Source: an uncultured Campylobacter sp. (lineage in GTDB: Bacteria; Campylobacterota; Campylobacteria; Campylobacterales; Campylobacteraceae). From it: 8,191 bases of DNA. The first letter of the stretch is position 1, and every line of letters starts with the position of its first letter. The position numbers and the translations under genes are program-made. Location of the stretch: contig NZ_CALKTQ010000135.1 of the NCBI RefSeq assembly GCF_937997465.1, forward strand, positions 1 through 8,191, in the 5' to 3' direction. The notes under the pieces were generated by a model. It was not told the origin of the DNA. It searched no databases and saw only the letters and a program-made list of their open reading frames with translations. Shown here one piece after another: positions 1-4,879 of this stretch.

Positions 1-792
1 GCGCGGAGTGAGCTTTCGTATGCGCTCATTTCCTTTTGCGTCAAGCTCGCCCGCCGCTCTGATAAACGTATCCGTTCTGCGGTGCCCCGGGTTTGTAGCG
101 AGAGTGTTGGCGATATTCTCGTTTGCGTCTTTGGGGTGAAATTCCCCATTAAATTTGGGGTTTTTGCTGCGAAAATGCGCCAAAGCCCTATCGCTTAAAA
201 AGTATTTTCCCTCTATGCTCGTATCCAAAAAATCAGCCAGCCGTCCGCAGCCTGTTTTAGGCGCTAGCGAAAAAGCATGATACTCATCCGAGTTTAAAAA
301 CCCTACGATATAAAGCCGTTCTCTGTTTTGCGGTATGCCGTAGTCTTTGGTGTTTAGGATTTCGGCGTGGCAGTGATAGCCCATCCCGCGCAAAGCGTCC
401 AAAAATCTTTGATAGCTTTTCCCGCTGTCGATACTTAAAAACCCTTTGACATTTTCATAGACAAAAATGCTAGGGCGCGCTTCACTAACCACGCGGTAAA
501 ACTGCCATATCAGATTACCTCTTTCTCCGTTCTCGCCTGCGCGCTGCCCTGCGATAGAAAAGTCTTGGCAAGGACTGCCGCCTACCAAAATATCTATTTG
601 CCCGGCATAAGCTCTAGCATCAAGATTGCAAACGTCCTCGTAAAAAACTGCCGGGGCTTCGTGATTGGCTAGATAGCTTTGGCGCGCAAATTTGTCTATC
701 TCGCAGGCAAAAACTACGTTTGCGTCGTTAAAGACTTCTCGCGCCGCGAATTCCGCTGCTCCTATACCCGAAAAGAGAGTGGCTAGGGTCAT
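1..792 (-). CDS. DNA (cytosine-5-)-methyltransferase, Dcm family (partial, C-terminus beyond left edge)
   Basis: Transfers a methyl group from S-adenosylmethionine to C5 of cytosine in DNA. The 264 visible codons carry the C5-methylase motifs in order. Motif I is LFSGIGAAEF (residues 6-14), motif IV is GGSPCQDFS with the catalytic Cys at 75, motif VI is ENV (113-115), motif VIII is QNRERLYIVGF (155-165), and the start of motif IX is RKLTPR (259-264). The target-recognition region (about 170-255) is short and its specificity cannot be read. The start at 792 overlaps the TGA of the upstream gene (ATGA), and GGAGA lies at 799-803, so the two are probably translationally coupled. No restriction enzyme is visible beside it. 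In a Mu-like prophage it most likely acts as an orphan methylase protecting phage DNA, a role Mu itself fills with Mom. The family call is secure; the biological role is inferred. Confidence 0.96.
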   Translation of the reverse strand, partial: MTLATLFSGIGAAEFAAREVFNDANVVFACEIDKFARQSYLANHEAPAVFYEDVCNLDARAYAGQIDILVGGSPCQDFSIAGQRAGENGERGNLIWQFYRVVSEARPSIFVYENVKGFLSIDSGKSYQRFLDALRGMGYHCHAEILNTKDYGIPQNRERLYIVGFLNSDEYHAFSLAPKTGCGRLADFLDTSIEGKYFLSDRALAHFRSKNPKFNGEFHPKDANENIANTLATNPGHRRTDTFIRAAGELDAKGNERIRKLTPR

Positions 793-1247
793 ATTGCGTC
801 TCCAGCATATACGCTTTTACCGCTTTCAAGATCGGCGATTATATGCTTTCTTATGCGCTCAAACCCCAGCCTTATGGACGGATCTTTAGCGCGGTTCTCA
901 AAGCTGCCGTTGCTTAGCTCTTCGTAGGGCTTCTTTTCTTCTTGCATAGCTTGCGTATCGCGCGGCAGGCGGTAGATCGCCTCGCAGTCTATCTCGCGAA
1001 AGATTATGCCCGCTTCCTTGATCGCGGCAAGGTTATCGGCCCAAAACTCCCTTAGCTTTGCTTTTATATTCTCTTTGTTCATCTCAAAGATCTGTTTTGC
1101 GGCCGGGTGCGAAAAGACGAAATGCAAATTTATACCGCGGATCGCGGCGTATTTGAATATCTTTTCGTTTATTAGCCCGTTTAGGGCGAATTTAGCCATA
1201 TCGTTTATCAGCTTTCGTTTGTTTAGTTCGGTCATAGTTTCGTGCAT
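789..1247 (-). CDS. Phage protein, 152 aa, coupled to the methyltransferase (weak DUF721/DciA resemblance)
   Basis: I do not recognise this protein with confidence. It is soluble, with charged helices and no membrane segment. Residues 39-66 (a hydrophobic strand, then FSHPAAK, then IKAKLREF) recall the core of DUF721/DciA-type proteins, in which a strand is followed by a conserved HP and an amphipathic helix. The resemblance is weak and only suggestive. The C-terminal part (about 100-152) is polar and acidic-basic mixed. The start at 1247 is preceded by AAAAGG seven bases upstream, inside phased array A. A second Met at codon 5 has no SD. Its stop overlaps the methyltransferase start by ATGA, so the two proteins are probably made together. 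If the DciA resemblance holds, it might handle the replicative helicase; otherwise it could be a methylase-associated accessory protein. Confidence 0.75.
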   Translation of the reverse strand: MHETMTELNKRKLINDMAKFALNGLINEKIFKYAAIRGINLHFVFSHPAAKQIFEMNKENIKAKLREFWADNLAAIKEAGIIFREIDCEAIYRLPRDTQAMQEEKKPYEELSNGSFENRAKDPSIRLGFERIRKHIIADLESGKSVYAGDAI

Positions 1248-1248
1248 T

Positions 1249-1316
1249 TTTAAACCTTTTAAAAAGCCTTTAATGTCGTTTAAAAAGGCTTTTTAAAGGG
1301 CTTTAAGCCCTTTAAT
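1249..1316. repeat. Phased TTTAAA array A (seven cores)
   Basis: The 64-bp gap between the 82-aa and 152-aa genes is filled by seven TTTAAA-like cores starting at 1249, 1258, 1269, 1279, 1292, 1302 and 1311, a mean step of about 10.3 bp. It shares tttaaaccttttaaa (1249-1263) exactly with array B and tttaaaaagcctttaat (1258-1274) exactly with array C. A 24-bp block at 1292-1315 matches array B with one mismatch. Two hairpins are possible. One is a 19-bp near-perfect palindrome (1295-1313). The other has an 11-bp stem, 1261-1271 pairing with 1284-1294. The SD of the 152-aa gene sits at the array's end. The function is unknown: multi-site protein binding or RNA structure are both possible. Confidence 0.8.
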
Positions 1317-1560
1317 CTTCCTTGCGGTTTTGCTTTTTATATTCTTCGTAGTCGAATTTGCAGACGGCAAGCTCGATAATAAAAAATAGGCAAATAATGG
1401 CCATCACGTAAGGTATCAAAGTAAGCGCGATGATTCCTGCTATTGCCGTAGCCTTATCCTTTTTCTCATCTCTTTTGGCTTTTATTGCCCACAGCAAGCC
1501 GGTAGTAATGACCACGGCATAAAAATTTAGTATCAGCCCCCACGTTAAAAAACTTAGCAT
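1312..1560 (-). CDS. Small two-helix membrane protein, 82 aa
   Basis: An unrecognised inner-membrane protein. It has two hydrophobic segments (about residues 3-26 and 38-66) joined by a strongly charged loop, KAKRDEKKDK, and ends in a charged tail, YEEYKKQNRKED. The positive-inside rule would put the loop in the cytoplasm, though the tail is also basic. I chose the start at 1560 because AAAGGAG (1566-1572) stands five bases upstream. A longer in-frame start at 1590 has no SD and would lie deeper in the preceding gene. The first 7 bases overlap the end of the 124-aa gene, which implies coupled expression. Two-helix size and topology also fit holins, but the position among early genes speaks against lysis. 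Superinfection exclusion is a possible role without direct evidence. Confidence 0.82.
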   Translation of the reverse strand: MLSFLTWGLILNFYAVVITTGLLWAIKAKRDEKKDKATAIAGIIALTLIPYVMAIICLFFIIELAVCKFDYEEYKKQNRKED

Positions 1561-1928
1561 AATTTCTCCTTTATAAATTTTTTTATACACTCGTGTGGAT
1601 TTAGTCTGCGCTCGGCCATCTCGTCAAATATCCGCCTGACGCTAGTAGATATCGCATAAAAACTATTATCGCAGCAAAATACTCCATCTGCGTGCCCTGC
1701 ATTAATGGCGACTACGGCCAAAGAACAAAGCGAGTCGATATAGTATTGAGGCGTATCTTGATGTACGGGCTCTAAACGCCAATATCTAATGGACATTTCT
1801 TGATGCTCAAAAAATGCCCAAAAAAAGCTATAATTAAATTTTTCCTTGCACTGTTTGATGGTGATGCCTCTTTGTTTCCTATAGAGCCTTAAAAGCTCTT
1901 TGATCTCGTCAAACTGTTCGTTCGTCAT
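1554..1928 (-). CDS. Phage protein of unknown function, 124 aa
   Basis: I do not recognise this soluble protein. The N-terminal half is rich in charged helix (QFDEIKELLRLYRKQRG, then ITIKQCKEKFNYS), which resembles a small helical or HTH-like domain but has no clear motif. The middle is aromatic (FFWAFFEHQ). It has several cysteines, including a CC pair in the segment GVFCCDNSFY, and the C-terminus is basic-helical. The start at 1928 is supported by AAAGGAG at 1934-1940, five bases upstream. An in-frame ATG five codons earlier (1943) has no comparable SD. It overlaps the membrane protein gene downstream. The pair lies between arrays B and A, so the two behave as one insertable cassette (inference). 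Confidence 0.78.
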   Translation of the reverse strand: MTNEQFDEIKELLRLYRKQRGITIKQCKEKFNYSFFWAFFEHQEMSIRYWRLEPVHQDTPQYYIDSLCSLAVVAINAGHADGVFCCDNSFYAISTSVRRIFDEMAERRLNPHECIKKFIKEKLC

Positions 1929-1946
1929 ACTTGCTCCTTTCAAAAA

Positions 1947-2013
1947 TTTAAACCTTTTAAAGAACGTTTAAAACCGTTTAAAACGCTCTTTAAAGGGCTT
2001 AAAGCCCTTTAAA
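1947..2013. repeat. Phased TTTAAA array B (seven cores)
   Basis: Seven TTTAAA-like cores start at 1947, 1956, 1967, 1977, 1989, 1998 (cTTAAA) and 2008, a mean step of about 10.2 bp. They fill the gap between gam and the 124-aa gene. The core CGTTTAAAAC is clearest at 1965-1985. The block at 1989-2012 matches array A at 23 of 24 positions and contains the palindrome AAAGGGCTT/AAGCCCTTT. Read as minus-strand RNA, AAAGAGCG and CGUUCUUU can also pair (one G-U) across the centre. It has the same orientation relative to transcription as arrays A and C. Confidence 0.8.
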
Positions 2014-2014
2014 T

Positions 2015-2503
2015 TTAGACGTTTGCGCTTTGCAAATTCTCTATCTTGGTTTCTATGCGGAAGTTGTCCTTTACGACGCGCTTGAGGCCTAGTTTAACAA
2101 GCTCGGCATCTCCTAGTTCTACGATAGCGTCTTTATTTATAGTCTCTTCGTACGTGATGCACTCCTCGAGCTTATAGCTTTTTAGAGCCTTTATGAGCTT
2201 TTCTACTCTCTCTTTTATGCGCGGCAATGATACGCTCTTGCTTAGCTTATAGCCTATCTTTCCAAAGGTAAATTCTTTGCTGCGCTTTTCTGCAAATTCG
2301 GCCTTGTTTTCCTCGCAAAAGGCTGTTATTTGGCTCTCGATATACTTTTTCTCGTTATCGAGCTTTTCTACTTGTGCCTTTCTTGAGTCTTTTATCTCGT
2401 TGCATTTTAGGGTTATCTCGCCGTTTATATCAGCAAGCGCCACCTCAAGCTCGCAAATGCGCTTTAGTGCGCTGTCTACGTCCGTAAATGTTTTTATTTC
2501 CAT
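2015..2503 (-). CDS. gam: Host-nuclease inhibitor protein Gam (Mu-type)
   Basis: Mu Gam is a homologue of Ku that binds double-stranded DNA ends and blocks RecBCD/AddAB-type exonucleases, protecting linear phage DNA after injection and during transposition. The 162-aa length is close to that of Mu Gam (174 aa). Visible features are a helical, coiled-coil-prone N-terminal half (about residues 8-75), a central segment FGKIGYKLSKSVSLPR (about 80-95) and a C-terminal KRVVKDNFRIETKIE typical of the family. The start at 2503 has AAGGAG six bases upstream. It overlaps the end of the 70-aa gene by 10 bp. Its place after MuA and MuB in the early operon matches Mu gene order. Confidence 0.9.
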   Translation of the reverse strand: MEIKTFTDVDSALKRICELEVALADINGEITLKCNEIKDSRKAQVEKLDNEKKYIESQITAFCEENKAEFAEKRSKEFTFGKIGYKLSKSVSLPRIKERVEKLIKALKSYKLEECITYEETINKDAIVELGDAELVKLGLKRVVKDNFRIETKIENLQSANV

Positions 2504-2706
2504 CTCTTGCTCCTTATTTTTGCTTTTCTTCTGTTCGCTCTTATTTCTTGGCTTTTGTGCTTTGCGCCGGGGGTTATGAGGCTCCTCGCAAAGGCCACTT
2601 TACTTCTTCTTGCTTTGGTCGGCGTTAGCGTCGGCGCGCCGCCTAGCGTGCCCGTATCGTTTAGCGCCAGGCTTAGACCCGCTAACATAGATGCGGTTTT
2701 CATCAT
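2494..2706 (-). CDS. Small basic phage protein, 70 aa
   Basis: An unrecognised short protein. The N-terminal half is neutral and small-residue rich (MMKTASMLAGLSLAL, then TGTLGGAPTLTPT). The C-terminal half is very basic (KARRSK, ANRRKAKIRSKRWK), which suggests nucleic-acid binding; that is inference. The start at 2706 (or the adjacent Met at 2703) is supported by AAAGGAG about nine bases upstream. Its last 10 bp overlap the gam start, so the two are probably coupled. A different-frame GTG reading frame covers part of the region but has no credible SD. The strand agrees with all neighbours. Confidence 0.65.
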   Translation of the reverse strand: MMKTASMLAGLSLALNDTGTLGGAPTLTPTKARRSKVAFARSLITPGAKHKSQEIRANRRKAKIRSKRWK

Positions 2707-2742
2707 CCGTTATTCTCCTTTCAAATATGTTAAATTTCATAG

Positions 2743-2786
2743 CAAATTTGAGTTTGCAAACGTATCCGTAGACCGTGCAAACGGTC
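2743..2786. promoter_or_regulatory. Cluster of three palindromes upstream of the 70-aa gene
   Basis: The 113-bp gap 2707-2819 holds three perfect dyads in 44 bp: CAAATTTG (2743-2750), GTTTGCAAAC (2752-2761) and GACCGT-GCAA-ACGGTC (2771-2786). The last would form a 6-bp hairpin with a four-base loop in RNA. No U-tract follows on the minus strand, so it does not read as a terminator. Clustered dyads before a gene start suggest operator sites or an RNA control element, but no clear -10/-35 pair is visible here. Confidence 0.4.
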
Positions 2787-2819
2787 AAATTCGCCTTGGC
2801 TTTTCTTACGATTAGCACC

Positions 2820-3191
2820 TTACATCCAAAGCACCAGCTCGGCCGAGCCGTTTTTGTTTAGCTTTAGCTGGCTTAGGCCTAGCTTTTTGGCGTATTCTAG
2901 CTCTGCTGCTATGCCTTTAGAGTCTTTTACGTCCGGATGATCGCAGACGTAGATATGATCGCACTCTTCAAGCATCTTTAACCCAAGCTCTAAGGCTAGC
3001 TCTCTTTGAGTACTTTCGTCTAGCTTGCCCGATAGCTCTAGCACTGCGCTTACCGGCTCGTATCCTGCGTGCATTATCTTTATGCACTCCTGCCTTGCGA
3101 TGTTTTGAGCGAGATAGTCTCTCATATCGTCTTGGCATTTTAAAGCGCCGTAAGGCGTAGCCACATAAACGCGCTTTTGAACCTCTTTCAT
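2820..3191 (-). CDS. DUF4406 family protein, nucleoside 2-deoxyribosyltransferase-like fold
   Basis: The family shares the Rossmann-like fold of nucleoside 2-deoxyribosyltransferases, which exchange the base of deoxynucleosides; the reaction of the phage members is not established. Visible motifs are VYVATPY (residues 8-14, first strand and substrate loop), AGYEPVSAVLEL (42-53), a helix ending ECDHIYVC (76-83), and SKGIAAELEYAKKLG (91-105). In the last, E97 lies where transferases carry the catalytic glutamate. The 123-aa length suits the compact phage form. The start at 3191 has AAAGGAG five to seven bases upstream. It lies between the DUF2303 gene and the small basic protein in the early operon. 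It might modify nucleotides or a nucleotide-derived signal; the substrate is unknown. Confidence 0.82.
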   Translation of the reverse strand: MKEVQKRVYVATPYGALKCQDDMRDYLAQNIARQECIKIMHAGYEPVSAVLELSGKLDESTQRELALELGLKMLEECDHIYVCDHPDVKDSKGIAAELEYAKKLGLSQLKLNKNGSAELVLWM

Positions 3192-3222
3192 TTATTCTCC
3201 TTTCTTCAAATTTGACTTTATA

Positions 3223-3242
3223 GGAAGCTCCGCAGAGCTCCC
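3223..3242 (-). promoter_or_regulatory. Intercistronic stem-loop between the DUF2303 and DUF4406 genes
   Basis: GGGAGCTC and GAGCTTCC pair over 8 bp (one G-U in the minus-strand RNA) around a UGCG loop, 6 bases after the DUF2303 stop. It is followed by TATAAAG rather than a run of T, so a strong intrinsic terminator is unlikely. A processing or stabilising hairpin, or a weak attenuator, fits better. Confidence 0.5.
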
Positions 3243-3248
3243 GAAAAA

Positions 3249-4019
3249 TCAATTTATACTTGCTTTAAATGCTTTGACGCCCTCGCACCTTTGGCTAATC
3301 TTTGATACTATCTCTCCAAGCACTTCGCGCCTTGAAGCCTCAGCCGTATAGCACACCAGTTTCAGTCCAAATTTCTCCTCGTCGATATTTACGAAAAGCT
3401 CGCAATCAAAATTACCTTTTATTTGCGTATCCGCCTCATAAACCGGCAGCGTGAAAGTGATATTTTTTGGCATCTGGATGGTCTCTTTGGCTCCTGATTT
3501 GATCTCGACGTCTAGGCTGATTTTTGAGCTCGCGTTTTTTTGCACGCTGTCAAATTTCTTGACCGCTTGCAGGCTCTCTGCTAGCTCGATAACGTCCATA
3601 TTGTCGTTTGGCTTGCCGTCTATGGCGGTAATGTACGCAAATAGGCTTTTAAGCAAAAATACGAAGTCGCGCTGACCTAGGTTTTTGCCTACGCTCTGGG
3701 TAAAGGCTTCGTAAAACGGTGTAAAGCCTAAGCCTAAATTTATGCGTTTTTCGCAAAACTCGGCCTTGTCTTTAGAGCTAAAGTCTATGACGCACTTTAT
3801 GCTTTTGTCGTCAAAAAATAGTTTTGAGTTTGGCTCTTTGTATTCATTGACGAGATCAACGAAGCTATCTACGTCCAGGGCGTTTATAGTATATTTGTTT
3901 CTTAGTGGCTCTTTTAGCAAAGAGTCGGGCAATTTGTAGTCTTGGTGGGTTAGTACGGCTCTTTTGTCCTCGTCTAGCATTACGCTAGGCACTACGTATT
4001 TACTCTTTTCTTCTGACAT
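3249..4019 (-). CDS. DUF2303 (YfdQ-like) phage protein
   Basis: A 256-aa soluble phage protein that resembles the DUF2303 family (E. coli prophage YfdQ, about 270 aa), whose biochemical function is unknown. Supporting features are ALDVDSFVDLVNEY (about residues 47-60), KSIKCVIDFSSK (about 72-83) and an FTPFYEAFTQSVGKNLGQRDFVFLLK segment (about 99-125). These are followed by a helical region and a beta-rich C-terminal half (ITFTLPVYEADT, then KGNFDCELFVNI). The start at 4019 has AAAGGA seven bases upstream. The gene follows the 104-aa gene after 19 bp, and the two probably work as a pair. Family assignment is from motif memory, not from a search. Confidence 0.75.
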   Translation of the reverse strand: MSEEKSKYVVPSVMLDEDKRAVLTHQDYKLPDSLLKEPLRNKYTINALDVDSFVDLVNEYKEPNSKLFFDDKSIKCVIDFSSKDKAEFCEKRINLGLGFTPFYEAFTQSVGKNLGQRDFVFLLKSLFAYITAIDGKPNDNMDVIELAESLQAVKKFDSVQKNASSKISLDVEIKSGAKETIQMPKNITFTLPVYEADTQIKGNFDCELFVNIDEEKFGLKLVCYTAEASRREVLGEIVSKISQRCEGVKAFKASIN

Positions 4020-4038
4020 TTGTTGTCCTTTTTAAAAT

Positions 4039-4353
4039 TTATATACTCATTACGAGTTGGTTAGGTGCATTGCGCACTGGCAGTAGGCTTTCTGAAACAT
4101 AAAATCTAGCTCTAATAGGCTCTTTTGGTAAATTTACGCCCGTAGTGCCGAAAACTATGATCTCACCCTCTGAGTTAGTGTCGGGTTTGATGTCTAGCTT
4201 GATGCTCACGCTAGCGGCTTTGCCCGTAGCTTTTACGGCGCTGATGGCCTCTTTTAGGTTATTGGCGGTTTGGCTTAGCAGCGCGCCGGCTCCTAGACTT
4301 CTTAGGCATTCGACTAGGACGTCTACATCTTTACTTACGATTTGCGGTTCCAT
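4039..4353 (-). CDS. Phage protein paired with DUF2303, 104 aa
   Basis: I cannot name this family. The protein has a helical N-terminal half (residues 8-45, including LVECLRSLGAGALL and NNLKEAISAVKATG) and a beta-rich C-terminal half. The latter has SIKLDIKPDT, then VNLPKEPIRARFYVSE and LLPVRNAPNQL. That layout (a KLDIKP-type strand, a LP turn, then an FYV strand and an N-P-Q end) resembles small phage proteins encoded beside DUF2303 genes. The start at 4353 has AAGGAG seven bases upstream. It is the first gene after the hairpin and dyad at 4410-4458, so it may open a separate transcript. Confidence 0.75.
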   Translation of the reverse strand: MEPQIVSKDVDVLVECLRSLGAGALLSQTANNLKEAISAVKATGKAASVSIKLDIKPDTNSEGEIIVFGTTGVNLPKEPIRARFYVSESLLPVRNAPNQLVMSI

Positions 4354-4409
4354 TTTTGTCTCCTTATGTTGTTTGGTTGAAGCTTTCGCTCGACTTTTTC
4401 TTTTTTATT

Positions 4410-4436
4410 AGCATTGTATGAGCTCATTAAAATGCT
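4410..4436. promoter_or_regulatory. Operator-like 27-bp dyad upstream of the second gene block
   Basis: A perfect 10-bp palindrome, ATGAGCTCAT (4418-4427), is flanked by an outer inverted pair AGCATT (4410-4415) and AATGCT (4431-4436), with unequal 2- and 3-base gaps. The outer arms extend roughly to ATTAGCATT and AATGCTTAAT with one inserted base. The dyad overlaps a -10-like hexamer and lies about 60 bases before the 104-aa gene. This is what a repressor or activator operator commonly looks like; the protein is unknown. Confidence 0.6.
4413..4418 (-). promoter_or_regulatory. Candidate -10 element (TACAAT)
   Basis: On the minus strand TACAAT is one change from TATAAT and lies inside the dyad. 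No good -35 is seen at 16-18 bp, but Campylobacter sigma-70 promoters often lack one and rely on AT-rich upstream sequence, which is present (ATTAAGCATTTTAAT). It would start a transcript near 4400-4407 for the 104-aa gene and those downstream. Confidence 0.45.
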
Positions 4437-4444
4437 TAATCAAA

Positions 4445-4458
4445 CCGCCCTCGGGCGG
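4445..4458 (-). terminator. GC-rich hairpin, probable weak terminator of the MuA-MuB block
   Basis: CCGCCC and GGGCGG form a very stable 5-6-bp stem with a minimal loop, 12 bases after the stop of the 66-aa exported protein. On the minus strand it is followed by TTTGATT, a short interrupted T-tract. It precedes the dyad and -10-like hexamer, so transcription may partly stop here and restart. Confidence 0.6.
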
Positions 4459-4470
4459 CTCGTTAAACAC

Positions 4471-4671
4471 TTAAATTTTGATAGTATCGACGGCGATTTT
4501 CGTACCCTTTATGCAGATATATTCGCCATCTACTTCGTAAAATTTCCTTGAGTAATTTGCTTTTAGTCCTCGTATCATATTCGCGTTCTTTAGCGGTGCT
4601 AAAACACAGCTAAGAGCCGACGCTAAAGCTAACGCAAAAAACTCGCCTCGCATGACTCTCGTTGATTTCAT
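4471..4671 (-). CDS. Small exported or membrane-anchored protein, 66 aa
   Basis: Unrecognised. The N-terminus has a signal-like layout: a basic start (MKSTRVMRGE) and a hydrophobic stretch FFALALASALSCVLAPL (residues 11-27). A short polar remainder follows, with a strand-like KFYEVDGEYICIKGTKIAVD. The Cys at 22 is not in a good lipobox, so it may be a signal peptide or a single membrane helix. The start at 4671 is preceded by GGAGG (4681-4685) nine bases upstream and begins 4 bases after the preceding stop. An in-frame ATG at 4692 would lie inside the preceding gene and would put charged residues before the signal. It is the last gene before the hairpin at 4445. Confidence 0.72.
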   Translation of the reverse strand: MKSTRVMRGEFFALALASALSCVLAPLKNANMIRGLKANYSRKFYEVDGEYICIKGTKIAVDTIKI

Positions 4672-4675
4672 CCTT

Positions 4676-4876
4676 TTATTCCTCCCCGGCATAGCTGCCT
4701 ACGTCGCCCAAACCTGCGCGAACCTTATCTTTTTGTATCATCGCCATCGTCTCTTTGATCTCTTCCCATTTTTTGCGGTTTCTAGGGTGAGCTAGCTTTG
4801 CTAGGGCGCTACGCTCTATTTGGCGCACTCGCTCAGTGCTTAGGCCTAGGATTTGGGCGATCTCTTTTAGCGTCAT
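4676..4876 (-). CDS. Stand-alone sigma-70 region-4-like DNA-binding protein, 66 aa
   Basis: Residues 1-30 are almost a textbook sigma-70 region 4.2 helix-turn-helix: MTLKEIAQILGLSTERVRQI, then ERSALAKLAHP. In sigma factors this module reads the -35 element and contacts activators and the RNA polymerase beta flap. Here it is nearly the whole protein: no region 2 or 3 is present, and a charged tail (about residues 31-66) follows. It starts 3 bases after the MuB stop with only a poor SD (GGCGACGAG), so it probably depends on translation of MuB. It may steer host RNA polymerase to phage promoters, the job done in Mu by the unrelated Mor and C proteins, or act as a repressor. The fold is clear; the role is inferred. 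Confidence 0.85.
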   Translation of the reverse strand: MTLKEIAQILGLSTERVRQIERSALAKLAHPRNRKKWEEIKETMAMIQKDKVRAGLGDVGSYAGEE

Positions 4877-4879
4877 TTT

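Noticed and set aside
1295..1313. GGGCTT/AAGCCC palindrome as an intrinsic terminator
   Set aside because: It is not followed by a clean T-run on either strand and recurs as part of the array family, so a simple terminator call is not supported.
1249..2013. CRISPR array
   Set aside because: The repeat cores are 6 bp at about 10-bp steps with no spacers of 25-40 bp and no cas genes.
2507..2815. Plus-strand frame of 102 codons with a signal-peptide-like hydrophobic start
   Set aside because: It begins with TTG, has no SD and is antisense to the small basic protein gene; the hydrophobic look comes from the complement of Lys/Arg codons.
2600..2818. Minus-strand 72-codon frame starting with GTG
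   Set aside because: It has no credible SD and overlaps the SD-supported 70-aa gene and the palindrome cluster; its sequence shows no domain.
4335..4427. 30-aa minus-strand frame starting in the dyad (MSSYNANKK...)
   Set aside because: It has no SD, overlaps the start of the 104-aa gene out of frame, and its start lies in a probable operator.
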